This document shows positions 23,147-35,270 of a stretch of DNA of 64,000 bases, piece after piece. The stretch is from Schoenoplectus triqueter. Its lineage: Eukaryota > Streptophyta > Magnoliopsida > Poales > Cyperaceae. The notes beneath the pieces were generated by a model. The model was given only the letters and a program-made list of their open reading frames with translations. It made no database searches and was not told the origin of the DNA. The translations under genes and the position numbers were made by a program. Location: the NCBI GenBank assembly GCA_964058805.1, contig CAXKVV010000043.1, positions 124,001 through 188,000 on the forward strand, read 5' to 3'. Numbering within the stretch: position 1 is the first letter of the stretch; the number at the start of each line of letters is the position of its first letter.

Positions 23147-23233
23147 ACCCCCAAACCCTGGGAGAATCATATATTGACAAACGCACCTCACTTGTATTTT
23201 CTAGTATTCACAACCCACCAGTAAGAACTAAAG

Positions 23234-24379
23234 ATGCCTCAAACTCCTTCAACCAGTGGTGCCCCACACCAGAGCAGGTGATGATCCTCCAAGAGATGTA
23301 CAGAAGTGGCGTGCGCACCCCTAATGCCACTCAGATACAGCAGATCACGGCGCACCTCTCTTTCTATGGAAAGATTGAAGGTAAAAATGTTTTTTATTGG
23401 TTCCAAAACCATAAGGCACGTGAGCGCCAGAAGCTGAGGCGCCGCCTCTGCCGCCACCATCAACTGCTGCTTCTGAATAACAACCACCACCAGCAGGCGG
23501 CAGTTCCCGATGATGTACCGCCGCCTTCTCCTACAACACCTACTAGTGCCCCTCTGACTCCCCATGGGCTTTTGCCACCTCATCCTCATACTACTGCAAC
23601 TCCATGTTTCATTCCTCAGGTGCACTTCCATAAAAGAAATTTTCATTTTATGTGTATATAGTTAAGGCTTTATACTTGAGAACCTACAGTCATTCAAAAT
23701 TAACAAGAAAAAAAAAGCAGTGAAAAGATGAATCATAAACTTCCTGATGGAAAAAATTATGCATTATTGCTTCTCGCAGCAGAGAAAAGAGGGTTCGCGG
23801 AAGAAGTGCTCTTTATAATACTTTAGTTTTTAAAATTTATTCAACTGTGAAAAATCTAATGTTCAAGATGTATAGAAATACTGAATAAGCGCAAAGATAT
23901 ATAGTGTAAAAGTTATATCGTTAACAAAAGTAAATTGGTCTAATTTGCTGCGCACACTATACACACATGTACAGACTCAACTGTACACAAGTTTCAGATC
24001 TTAATTAGTTTGAAATGTTATTTTATTTCCTTAATTAATTTATTTATTATCTCAAGCATATTGTGTGTTCTCCTTATGCGAGTGGCATACTGCATTCTAT
24101 TTTTTTTCTTTTAATTCTATATAGGGCTATAATTTGCATGAAGCTTCTGTTCGGGGGCTTGATCCTGTTGGGAGTTTAGATTCTATTGAAACCCTAGAAG
24201 AAGATCCGATGGCTGGTATTGCAGCAGAAGACTGGACAGCAGCAATGGATTTTAGCGCCACTCTACCGCCATGTTGCCGTCCTCTCAAAACCCTAGATCT
24301 CTTTCCCACCAAAAGCACTGGGCTAAAGGAAGAATGCCGTCCCTCCAAATCCTCTTCTCGTTCTACTTCTACGAACTAA
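23234..24379 (+). CDS. WOX3: WOX3/PRESSED FLOWER-like homeobox transcription factor, start out of frame
   Basis: The WUSCHEL-related homeobox domain (about 23261-23450) contains [35 protein letters not shown] and ERQKLRRR. The wording '[16 protein letters not shown]' is typical of the WOX3/PRS clade, which promotes outgrowth of leaf and flower margins. Exon 1 ends with CAG at 23619 (donor GTGCAC), and exon 2 runs 24125-24379 after acceptor ATATAG. Exon 2 ends with the WUS box TLDLFP at 24290-24307, a repressive motif. Oddity: ATG at 23234 begins a peptide matching the expected short N-terminus, but the codon before the conserved Trp is only AG, so one base is missing and the ATG frame is shifted. 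The homeodomain frame has no in-frame ATG after the stop at 23107 until 23281, inside helix 1. It is either a real frameshift allele or a sequence error. The family call is confident; functional status is open. Confidence 0.9.
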
Positions 24380-26189
24380 CTACCGAAATCTATAAAAATT
24401 ACAAAATGGCCCTTTAGCTTTTAGGTTTAATTTCATCTTATAAACATGTACTGATCAATTTGAGAAAGTGCTGAAGGAGCAATCAAGTACTGTACGACAA
24501 ATGGTAATTAAAGGACATTTCTGTATGTCACTATAAATCCTTTTGAAAGTTGGATTAGTGAGTTTCTATAATTGTAGGCTAATTAAGGTTAAAAGAAGTA
24601 TGTGCTTCTCAATTAGAATCTTATATATGTACCTTAGGTTTTCTTTTTCTTTGTCAAGTGTTGTCGTGCTGGCCGGAGCATATATTGTTAAATCATGTAT
24701 ATGTATCATGTATGCATTTAGGTTAGTGAAACAGATGCAAACTCATCTTTTCTTTCTTGGATTTGCTTATCAGTTAATGTGTTTCTTAATTTCAGGATCA
24801 TTTGATGTTATTGCTAAACAATAATATTCTAGCAAAGATAAGAATATTTTTTAGACAAAAAGAAGAGAATAATTGCATGTGTTTGTTGTGGTTATGCATT
24901 ACTAATTTGACATGTGCTGAAAAAAAAAGGAAGTAAGAATTAGATACATGATGGCTTTATTGATCAAATTTTAATTGTACGGCCTCTTGAGTTTCGCCTA
25001 TAACAGCTTGATCTGAGAGTTTGCATACAATAATTCAAAAATAAAAGCTTGGCATCCATGATCATCAACAAATTAAAGGTTTAAAAACAATAACAAAAAA
25101 TATCTGGTGCACAAAGGTGGAACTAGGATTTCGATATAGGAAGTCCGAGATGTAGATCTACGCCACTAAAACATTAAAAATTAATAAATTAGAGAGACTA
25201 ATACATTTTATGAAATAAAAATATATTATAAATTTTAAGTTTTAACGCTCATATGTAACTTTCATGAAATTTAAGGAAGGGTGAGGCGGACCCCCACCTC
25301 CCTTGTCTCCGCCTGCTCATTCATACCTAGTCTGAATACAAACTAGAAATAGAATTTGCTTTATTTTGGAATTATAACTAGTACTTTGAATTCGAAGAAA
25401 ACTTCCATTATATATGTTCATTAATTGATGAGGCATACAATAGGTTGGACATATTTGGTATTTCTTTTGAACAAGTTTGTTATTGTACAATGTGCTTTGC
25501 TTTAGTATTTGAATGTTCGTTCTATCATTGTATTGACATGATAGAGCGGCCTAGCACGCTCTCTGCGAAGAACCAAAGCTCCCATACACATGGTATGTAG
25601 CACAAAGCAACCAATTATTTTATTTGGTTTTAAACCTAAAAATATTGCCGCTAAAGGGAGGCTCAACTTGCATGAAAATAATGGAATGCGGATTTCTGGA
25701 TGATTAACTGGTACTGTTATTGACCACAATTTTCTGGTACCTCCTTTAGCTCAAGTTAATTTCACCAATAGCAAAAACTGAACCCTTTCCAGTTTCCAGT
25801 GGAAAGTAGCTAACCTGTTTGTAATAAATTTTAGATGCAAAATAACTCGCTTTGGTCGAATTTGTGATCCGATATTAGCTTGCTTTTTATGTATGATAAG
25901 TATATTGTCAATATATTAACATATTGCTATTTTCAGAAGAAAAAAAACAAAGAAAATTCAGGAAAACGAACCTTAAATAATAAGGTAAAAATCACACATT
26001 ACCTAAAGAGTTTATAAATTAATCTACAAATTATACTGATAAGAGCCAAATTAACATATAATTATTTAAAAATTATATAGGGTTAAACTTAAAAAATGGA
26101 CCAAATGATTTAATTTCTATAAATTAGGGTTAAAGATCAATTAACCATCTAATATTTGATATTTACTGTAAAAGAAAAAGAATGAAACG
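24380..26189. other. WOX3 3' flank and AT-rich intergenic DNA
   Basis: 24380-24850 may hold the 3' UTR. The rest is AT-rich with no recognisable gene. 25260-25320 has an isolated GC-richer patch with no domain. Confidence 0.35.
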
Positions 26190-28860
26190 AATTAGATGTG
26201 ATTTGGAGCAAGAACGAGTGAGAAACGATAAATATACGGATTTTCAGAGTCATCTGCAATTCGTGCGGACTCTATTCAGGTACACATGTGGTATGAGACA
26301 AAGCATTTTTCAGCCTACTGTATTAATAGTTATTTGCACCTTCTGAGAGAATCATTTTGAGTTTTTCAATGTTATTGGACTCATTTTTCTCCTGACAATG
26401 AGGAGAATACAACTCTTAAGGTCTCATAATCGAAATAGATAACTAAAGAGGCGAAAAATACAGAAGAGTGAGACGGTTTAGAATTAGAGATAGAAAACTT
26501 CTTCTATTTCTCTTCAAAACTTCTTTCCTTATTTTTTCTCTCTCATGTGTATCTTTTACCTTTTCTCTCTTATTGTTTATTGTCTTGTGGAAGCCTAAAC
26601 TACCCTCTACTAGAGCTTAAGGTATGTAGTTGATATTTATGTTAATTTGATTCAAATTGTATTGTTATTTCAATTATTGTTTTTAGTTGATCTTTGTTTG
26701 TGAATTATTTATGTATGATCTGATAAATTGGATGATTGATTGCTTGTTTGAGTAGTGGTCAATACTTAAACTTATACAAAAATTGACCGATTGAATATTT
26801 ATATGTAAAATCGTAGATTTGAGACTAAGTACTAAATGGAGACATTGATTGTCTGACCTAAACTAAGACTTAGAAAAATAATTTCGTTAGATGCCTTAGT
26901 ATCTTTGGGGATCCAGATTTAAATTTTATTGTTGAGTCCATAAGAAGATTCGATGGCTTGAGTAAACAACCCGCCCAATCACAAAATTATTGTGTTTAGT
27001 GTATGTCATAAAATATAATATGCCCTAGATAGGAGATTGTATCATGAAAGTGAGCAGATTTCAAATTAGGATTGAGAAACCTTCAATTGCAATTACATGA
27101 GAAAATAAAATTTTGATTTGGAATTAAAATAGTATTAGTATTTAATTATAGCCTGAAAGCCCTACATACTTTCTATTTTCTGAACTTTCTTGATTTTCTT
27201 GTTTTAAATTTAGGATAATATTTACTTTTCTAAATTTACTTTAGTGTAAACTTAGGATTATATTACCAACTTCACATGCTATTATTTAGATAATTGAACT
27301 TTAAATTACTTAGTATCAAAAGTTATTCATTGGATCGACCCCTAGTTATACTACAATGAATAATCATTAGGTATATATGCTTATAAACATGACTTTTAGG
27401 TGTATTTTAAGATATAAATTTATTAGCACCTAACTCACATCAATTTTTTTTGGCGCCGTTGCCAAAGACAATACAAAAACTATGTTTGAAATTTGCACTT
27501 TGTACTAAGTTTTCATTAAGTAAATTAGGCTAAACATTTTTTTATGTTTCCTTTAGTATTTTTCTCTGTAGGAACACAATATAATTTTCTCCAATCTAAA
27601 AAATCTAAAGCAAAGATGTATCAAGAAGGGAGACATGGTGTTAGTAAGGTGACTATTTTCCGAGCTAAGGCTAAGATAAAGGTGCATAAATGAAAAGTAT
27701 AGCAAACAAAAGCTTCCACTGTCAAAAAATAATATCAGTATGAAGTCTATGGTGAGAGCGATCATATCACAAGTGAGTATCATTTTGCAAATAATATTGA
27801 ATAAGAATAGATAAGTATTTTAAATAATTCATTTGACCTCAACTTTATCCCACCACCAACACATGCTATAATAATTGAGGGAACCACTAAATTTTTTATT
27901 ATGATAATGATCATGGTTATCCGCAATTGTATCTCAATCAAAACTACTCCATCTAATTAATACTCTAAATGTTTAGAAAATTTTTCTAGTCTAAACTCCA
28001 TGGTTAGATCCATCACTTAGGGTTATATATCACTTTTGGGGTCTAAGAACCGTCAGATTTTGGTTAGAAACTTAAATAATTTTCTAAGGAACATGTGCAA
28101 TTCTAATATCATTTGTAGATTACGAATCTATACTATCTAGAATTTTTTAATCCTATACAAAACTTCAGTAGTTCAATTTATGCACAATTAAATCAATCAC
28201 AAAAGTAGCTGACAAATTAAGCAATTAAAATAATAAATTGTATGATTAATACTCAAGTTTTAAGGTTCATATGTCTAAACCCTAGAATAAATCTATTCTT
28301 CCATGAGGTAGAGAGAATCACAAAAAAAATACAATAAGAAAACTATGCAAGGATAATTCTCAACCTAAATATGAGCTCTTTTATAAGAAAACTATGCAAA
28401 AATAGCAAAAGCCATCAGTTTGGACGAATAATATAGAAAACCGACTAACTGGGCTTCGATCCAAAAAAGGGCATCTTTGGTCCATAGAGGGGTGACTCTG
28501 GTGCTTTGGTGTTTGGTTGGTACATCTACGATCCGCAGAAGAAAGTTTTAACGCCTGGTTTGTACTCATTTGCTTGTATCTCACTCGTCCATTGTTCATT
28601 TTGCCTCAAATTTATATTTTTCTCCATTTTCAATGGGACTCAATCTAAACCTGAAAATTCAATAAAATCTAGGCAATACCTTGAACTTAATAATTTAAAC
28701 CATAAATTAAACCTAACTAGCTCTAGTAAATGTCTATGTTATTTCTTAATTAATATCTTATTATAGAATCTGATTCAATCTTTTTTGAAGTGATATATGA
28801 GCCCGTGATGCGGAACGGATCTGATATTAGAATTATAATTTAGCGTTATTTTAACAGTAC
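26190..28860 (+). mobile_element. Decayed Athila/Tat-like Gypsy element (LTR plus start of interior)
   Basis: TGGCGCCGTTGCC at 27451-27463 matches the Asp-tRNA-type primer site typical of Athila-group Gypsy elements. It lies just after a plausible LTR end (ACCTAACTCACATCA, about 27428-27442). Upstream sequence from about 26190 has the TGTGATTTGGAGCAAG and CGGATTTTCAGAGTC words seen in Athila LTRs. The interior (27470-28860) is full of stops and I find no gag or pol domain. The second LTR is not seen, so the boundaries are approximate. Confidence 0.45.
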
Positions 28861-28881
28861 TGGTAATTTATCTTAAGGGCG

Positions 28882-28882
<1 letters not shown>

Positions 28883-28941
<59 letters not shown>
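28883..28941. repeat. (TA)n microsatellite
   Basis: About 29 TA units lie immediately left of the foldback element. A short TA run also lies on its right (29347-29361), consistent with insertion into TA-rich DNA. Confidence 0.95.
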
Positions 28942-28945
<4 letters not shown>

Positions 28946-29346
28946 TAATGCTATGGTGCTTCGCGAAGTAAAAAAAAATTTGTGCTTCGCGTCCGTATCT
29001 CGAATTTAAAAGTTCAAACGGCCGATCCAAACCGTTGAGCATCATCTTCATATTGAAATATCCTTGGAGATCAAATTTTATATTTTTTTGAATTTTTTTG
29101 ATATTTTTTAGATGAGTACAAAGTCGCTTATTTTGGATGGTGCAGAAATCTTTAGATTAACAAACTTTGTACCCATCTAAAAAATATCAAAAAAATTCAA
29201 AAAAATATAAAATTTGATCTCCAAGGATATTTCAATATGAAGATGATGTTCAACGGTTTCGATCGGCCGTTTGAACTTTTAAATTCGAGATACGGACGCG
29301 AAGCATAAAAGATTTTTTGATTCGCGAAGCACCATAGCATTACTCT
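28942..29346. mobile_element. Long foldback MITE-like element (182-bp arms, 41-bp spacer)
   Basis: The left arm 28942-29123 starts AGAGTAATGCTATGGTGCTT. The right arm 29165-29346 is its near-perfect reverse complement, ending GCACCATAGCATTACTCT. The spacer is 29124-29164. By eye the arms differ at only a handful of positions. TA-rich DNA flanks both sides, so the target duplication cannot be resolved. The structure fits a foldback MITE, possibly Mutator-like. A transcript through it would form a hairpin of about 180 bp. Confidence 0.85.
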
Positions 29347-29411
29347 ATATATATATATATATGCCAATAGATTCTTCATAATTAGATTTTAATATTTTTA
29401 TCAAACCAGTC

Positions 29412-30840
29412 ATGATTTTCCTGCGGCCTCCAGGTGAAGTGGTGAACCATCTTCGACTCGCCACCGTAGGATCAGATCACAGATCACTGAACAAGAAATT
29501 GATTGGCATTTCAGCCAGATTGCACACTTTAATTTTCAAGGGATTCCAGTTCAGGGTCTTCTCTAATCGAGCAGAAGGATGGGGTTCTTCTTTCATTAGA
29601 AGGCAGGGGCAAGGTGGATATTGTTGGAAAAAATGGAAGGATAAACAAATAAATAATTTCTGCTGAAACTCTTTTCTTAATTCATTGCATATTGGAGACA
29701 TACAATTACATAATGTTCTATGGTTTATATAGCATAAAACTTTCTTAAATTAACTCTACTACATTCCTAAAATATCATCCACTACTTCCTATAAATTACC
29801 CCCACTAACTCCATTACTTTCTAAATATAATTGCTACTAATTTTGACTCTTGTCTTTCCTAAAATAACCCTATAATAATTCTATCCTTGCTGAAATTAGT
29901 TTTGCTAAAAATAATTTCCTAAATAAAAATATTCTAAAAATATATTTTGAATCAATTCTCAACAGATATATCTCGTAAAATGTTGGAGTACCAACTCGAT
30001 TTCATAGGTGGTACTGGTATCGTATAATTGAGATGAGGGTACGACTAGAGTCAATGGCAAGGTCCCACTTCTGACTTCTCAGGCTTCTTTTGGTCTATTG
30101 GTCAAGGGGGTCAAAGAACTATTAAAATCTCCACATATTTTTAATAAGGGGAAGCTTTCTGGTAATCTTTCCTTTCCTGAAGAAATTATTTATAAATTAT
30201 TGCCATTTATGAGGCTGGGAATGAGGAAGTGAGCGGGCAATGACAAAGGCAAAGATACTCTTTTTTGACATGATATTTGGTATAATAATTCTTCTCTTGC
30301 AACTTCATTTTCAAATTTATATCAAAAGGTCAAATTTGATTTTACTATTACAATGGCTCAGGTTTGGAATAATGGAAGTATTAAAATTCAACTATTTTGG
30401 GTGCTATTAAGACAGAAGAAAGCTGCTATACTTGATATTTTATTACATTTTAATTTTAATCTGTTACAATCAAATACAGACTCCTGAAGTTTCATTCTTC
30501 TAATATCATTTCAGTACCATTAATGTATATGTTTCTTAATTTTTTTGATGTATCAAAGTCTCTATGGCAGTTCAGTTTGAAATTTAAACTCTCTCTTAAG
30601 ATTAAAATATTTATTTGATTGACATTACTAAGTAAAATATTGATTAAAGATGTTTTGGTCTGAAGGGGATGATCAGGCTCTTAAATTTGTGCTTTTTTCT
30701 CATCTAATGAAATGATTGATCATTTATTTGTTTCCTGCAGTGTGATCTTTTATTTTTTTCATAATTTTAATGGATATGATAGTCGGAGCATTTTTCTTTT
30801 TTTTCTTGTTCCTTTTAGGAAAAGTGAGTCTACTTTGTCT
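29412..30840 (+). pseudogene. LINE retrotransposon ORF2 fragments
   Basis: The frame around 30268-30345 reads HDIWYNNSSLATSFSNLY followed by an AQVWNNG word, typical of the region before the zinc-binding RT C-terminus (zf-RVT) of plant LINEs. Around 30570-30750 the frames give WQFSLKFKLSLKIKIFIW and an IDHLFVSCS-like Cys/His stretch, again zf-RVT-like. 29412-29666 has a possible endonuclease-end motif (HLR..TVGSDHRSL), which is weaker. Stops and frame changes separate the pieces. I see no RT catalytic core. Confidence 0.5.
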
Positions 30841-30863
30841 TTGACATTTTAAAACAGGGTTTA

Positions 30864-32100
30864 CACTACACCACAAAAGAGCTTTTATAGCAATTATTTC
30901 TCTCAGTTAGCAGTAGTTGTACAATCGCTATTATTGGCAGCGCTGCAAACTTTAACATCGGTTTTGTTAAAAACCGTTGCAAATTATTTACAGCGGTTCT
31001 TATATAATAACCCGTTGTAAACATGACCTTTTGCGGCGATTTTTCCATAAAAACCGCCGTAAATATTTTTTTCAAAATTATTTTGCAGCGGTTTTTCATA
31101 AAAACCGCTGTAATTTTTTTTAAATTGTTTTTTGTTTCTCTGAAATGGTTTTTGTAGCGGTTTTTCCATAAAAATCGCTGTAATTTTTTTTCAAATTGTT
31201 TTGCGGTGATTTTTCATAAAAATCGCTGTAAATTTTTTGTTTTAAATTATTTTTTTTTGTTTCTGCGACTAGCCCCTATATGCTAGCCATATATAATATT
31301 TTCATCACATGTATTTTCACAAAAATAATAATAACTATATTTAATTACTAATTAACTACATCTAATTAATTAATTTATCTAACATACACACATAATGCTA
31401 CATAATACAATAAAATATAACAAATATTTACAAAATTATAAAACTTGATAAAAAAAATGTCAAAACAAGAAAATCACAAACTCAACCCAAAGTTTTTTTA
31501 CTTCCTCGTACTCTGTCGGTGTCAAAGGATTGTAAGTTTTGATGCTCTGAAAAAAGAAAATGATTAGTACATAAATATTTATTGAAAAAGTTAATAAATT
31601 TACTAGGGTATATTTAATTTTTACTCATCTTAGAAAAATAATTTAATGGGTAATTCTTGATGATTTCAATCATGTTCCGCATGACATAATATCCGCACTC
31701 GTTATCGCTAGGTTGTGTAGGGCACTAATAATAATTATAAATATAACAATAACAGATTAATACACATAATTATGCATGCATGTACAAGGACCTAATTAAT
31801 TATAATTAATCATAACGCTAATTATATAATATGTAACCATACCGGAATCTGTCAAAAAACTAATGGATCATTTACTCCCACAAGTTTACTTGAGTTGTGC
31901 AGTTGCCAATAACGCTTACACCCCCTGCAAGCGAATTTTTAAGATTTGTACAAATATTTAAAAATTGAACTAAGTATGAGAATACTTACGCATTCAGAGC
32001 AAACTTGAGCGTCAACTCTGAAGGATTGACTATGAGGTTCATTGAATTCGCATAATACAATATGCAACTATGGTACACTTAGTGTACAAGTAAATATTGG
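30864..32100 (-). mobile_element. One end of a CACTA transposon with subterminal repeats
   Basis: CACTACACCACAAAAGAGC at 30864 is a CACTA terminus. It is followed at 30950-31235 by about six subterminal units alternating GCGGTTTTT.CATAAAAA and CCGC(T/C)GTAAA, each nearly palindromic, as in CACTA ends. The minus strand then carries protease exons (see next entry). The other terminus was not found within the window. The right-hand limit given here is only where recognisable sequence stops, and the neighbouring hAT element may have interrupted it. Confidence 0.7.
31470..31930 (-). pseudogene. Ulp1-type (C48) cysteine protease exons of the CACTA element
   Basis: The minus-strand translation near 31640-31720 reads PTQPSDNECGYYVMRNM, then IEIIKNYPLNYF. 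The Gln...Cys-Gly-Tyr-Tyr-Val-Met-Arg motif is the catalytic-cysteine region of Ulp1/SUMO-protease-like proteins that plant CACTA elements often carry. The next fragment downstream on that strand (31480-31555) reads SIKTYNPLTPTEYEEVKKLW, like the usual C-terminal helix. Exons appear split by introns, the catalytic His/Asp part was not located, and completeness is unknown. Confidence 0.6.
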
Positions 32101-32367
32101 TGAGATAAAGATATAAAATAAAAATCAAGTGTAATCAAATATTGGTGAGATAAAGATAACAATTATATATAAGTGTAATACAAAAATGAGGGAGATAAAT
32201 ATTTCTATATAGGTGTAAAAGATCGATGATGCAATTAACATAAAACCAACATCTAATGCACAACAAGAAGAATCCAATGTTTGCTACAATTAAAGGCTTA
32301 TTAATTAGATGCAATATATATATAGGGGGTATCCAGAAATGATCTGTAGGGGTGCCCTAACTAATAT

Positions 32368-32423
<56 letters not shown>

Positions 32424-32689
32424 TTTCTAAGATATATGATTAAATGATAAAAATATATTTAACATACGATTATCATAATGTTTTAATTTTCTAAAAGTAA
32501 ATGTTGAAGAAAATAAATATTAGATTGAAGATCAAATGTATACCTAAGAAATACTTCGATGAATTATTCTTCATATCTTGAAGCCAAAATAAAACATGAA
32601 AAATAACCTACATAATTAAATTATCAATTATAATGAATCCACATATCACAATCATAATGATTTAAAATTTTCAAATAGAAAACGTACCG
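32101..32689. other. AT-rich spacer with (AT)n
   Basis: It contains an AT microsatellite at about 32370-32421. The left end of the neighbouring hAT element should lie here, but I could not identify it. Confidence 0.4.
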
Positions 32690-35270
32690 CTAATGTCTAA
32701 TTTGAGATAGTTGCATCTTTCGAGTCTTCATATTTTGAAAACGCTGTAAAATCCTTTCATCGTCAATAGTGATAAAAATCTCTCGCTCAATGTAACAAAC
32801 CATGTTATCATTCATCCATTTATCACCCATCTTGTTGCGCAATTCTGTCTTAATGATATTCATCGCTGAGAATGCTCTTTCAACTGTTGTTGTTGCCACG
32901 GGTAAGATCAAGGCCAACTCAATGAGGCGATATACTAATGGAAAGAATAAATGTCTTTCAGTTTGAACCATTTGGATGGCAAATGTTACAAGATCATGAC
33001 AATCTAAAAATTCTGAACTATTTCGCACATCATAAATGAATGTGCCGAGCTCGCCTCTTAAAAATGTACGGTCAACTGATGAGAAGTCAGCAGAATAAAT
33101 ACTAGCAAGTTCAAGAAGTTTATCGTGATCAAATTTAGAGAAAGAATCTCTTGGATCAAGACAAGCAATGCATTTGAATAAATTAGTAGATGTTTCACTA
33201 AATCGTTCATCCATCTCAAAAAGTAGCGAGTCAAGCACAGCCAAAAAAATATCAACACAGTAGTGATGTGAGTACTTCATCATTTGACCATCACGTCTTG
33301 ACTTACCTACAACAACAACAACAACAACAAATTAACAACAAAGCATTCAATTCCAAATCAAGGATAATAATAGTGATAATAGCATGCCTTGACTTACCTC
33401 TTGCTGGTATTTTATCATCCATATTAGGCACTGGAATTTTCATATTCATACAAAAACCCTTTACTTCTTCCAATAGTTTATCATATCCATTGTCCCTTAA
33501 GTGTTGCACATTTTACTTTGCAACAACAATCAAACTAACTGCACGAATGATGTTCTGATCTTTCCTTTGCAGTGCATGTGATAACTCACTAGTACAACCC
33601 AAAACTTGTAGCATTAGATGCATTATAAATGCAAATTCAAAACTCTCCATTTTCTCTATTAAACCCGCAACTGTGGTTTTTTGTGTCAAATTAGTTACAT
33701 CATCACTCACATTCTCCAACACTTTTAATATCGAGTCCCACATTATAAAGAGGCGAACCAACGTTATGTGATGTGAACCCCATCGGGTATCACCTGGTCT
33801 TGCAAGACTAGTTTCTTGATGTTTTCCTCTTCCCGAAAAAAATATCACCACGCTCTAGTTTCATTACAATACTGTCATGGTAATCTTGAAGTAATCAATC
33901 TTTTCTTTTGCAAGATGCATCTACAATATTGACAATTAAAGTGGTATAATTAAAAAAATCGGCTACAGATGAACTGCACTTTGCAACAACAACTAACATT
34001 AACTGCAATTGATGAGCAAAACAATGGACATAAAAGGCATGAGAATTTTCATCCAAAATTCATCTTTGCAACCCATTGAATTCTCCTCTCATGTTTGAAG
34101 CACCATCATATCCCTGTCCTCGTAATCTAGAGATAGATAAATCATGTCAAGCAAACAAAGCCTCCAATGCTATTTTTAATGAAGATGTCGTAGTGTCAGA
34201 AACATGCTCAATGCCAAGAAATCTCTCAATCACATGTCCTGTCTTGTTTACAAACCTACATAGTAATAAATCAACAATAATAAAGTTAAGAGTTAAAAAT
34301 ATTATTTTAGTAATGGCTAATTGAATTTAGAAGCATTAGTTAGTAACCTCAAAACCACAACCATTTGATCCTTAACTGATGCATCACGATACTCATCAAC
34401 AAGTACGGCAAACAACTTATCTCCAAGTTCATTACTAATGGCAAGTGAGGTCTCTTCTGCACAAGCTTTCACCATCTCTTTTTGTATACTCGGGGAAGTC
34501 ATCTGATTATTCCTAGGAGCATTTTCATAAAGTACTTTAGCAATTTCGGGTTTTCTTTCTTTATACCAGTTTAGTAACTCCAAAAAATTTCCTCTATTGC
34601 TAGAACTATGAGTCTCATCATGTCCACGAAAAATAAGAGCTTACAATAGGAAAAAAATCTTGTAATATGTAAAATAGAAGTGATGCGTATTCTGTATACA
34701 ATCTCAGCTTCCTTGCTATGTGTAGATAACACATATGATATGCTTTGTTTTTTATTTTTGAAATCTTGACAAACTCGTCTTGCATAGTTGTGGCAAGAGT
34801 TTAGTCCACCTACATGATCTTTAAAAGCTTCCAATGCTTTCCTCCAATTATTAAATCCTTCTTGTGTGAAGACTTCATATCCAAATTTTTCACCTCTCAC
34901 TTGTTGCTTAAAAAGATAACAATAAAAGCAATAAGCTGAATCATTTTCTACACTATATTCTAACCAATCAAATTTTTTGAACCATGATTCTTGAAAAGTC
35001 CTAAAATGATCTCCTTGTTGTTTGCGAGGAAAATTATGACCAATTGGTTGAGTTGGACCATTCAACAAATATGCTCTTCTAATTTCATCCCTAATTTCAT
35101 TGTCATAATCGTCAATTGGCTTGCGAATCTCAGGGTCGACAATTACTTCACTTGAACTCAAGTCGACACGTGCTTTCTTTTATGCAAGCACTCCCCCACG
35201 AGATGATAAATGTGAACTCCTTTCATTTTTATTATTCTTTGACTTAGGTTTGTAATACTTCTCTATACCT
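32690..35270 (-). pseudogene. Decayed hAT transposase (TTF zinc-finger / DUF4371 / dimerisation type)
   Basis: Read on the minus strand from about 35265: an IEKYYKPKS-like start, then a TTF-type zinc-finger region with YCFYCYLF (about 34900) and a conserved FNNWRKALEAFKDH. Next come DUF4371-like pieces (34317-34583, 33513-33851) and the C-terminal hAT dimerisation domain (32690-33283) with TTTVERAFSAMNIIKTELRN. Plant proteins of this type are usually about 750-800 residues. Breaks include an in-frame TAA just before 35161 and several frame changes between the segments, so no intact enzyme is encoded. Nearby + strand open frames are shadows. Confidence 0.82.

Noticed and set aside
23125..23233. 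An upstream extension of the WOX3 protein in the homeodomain frame
   Set aside because: There is no ATG in that frame (it opens with TTG), it contains the TATA box, and WOX3 proteins have only a few residues before the homeodomain.
32320..32360. A candidate left terminus of the hAT element
   Set aside because: The AGGGGTGCCC word there does not match the right terminus well, and no 8-bp duplication could be found.
34076..34324. A + strand open frame within the hAT region
   Set aside because: The transposase reads on the minus strand; this is its complement.
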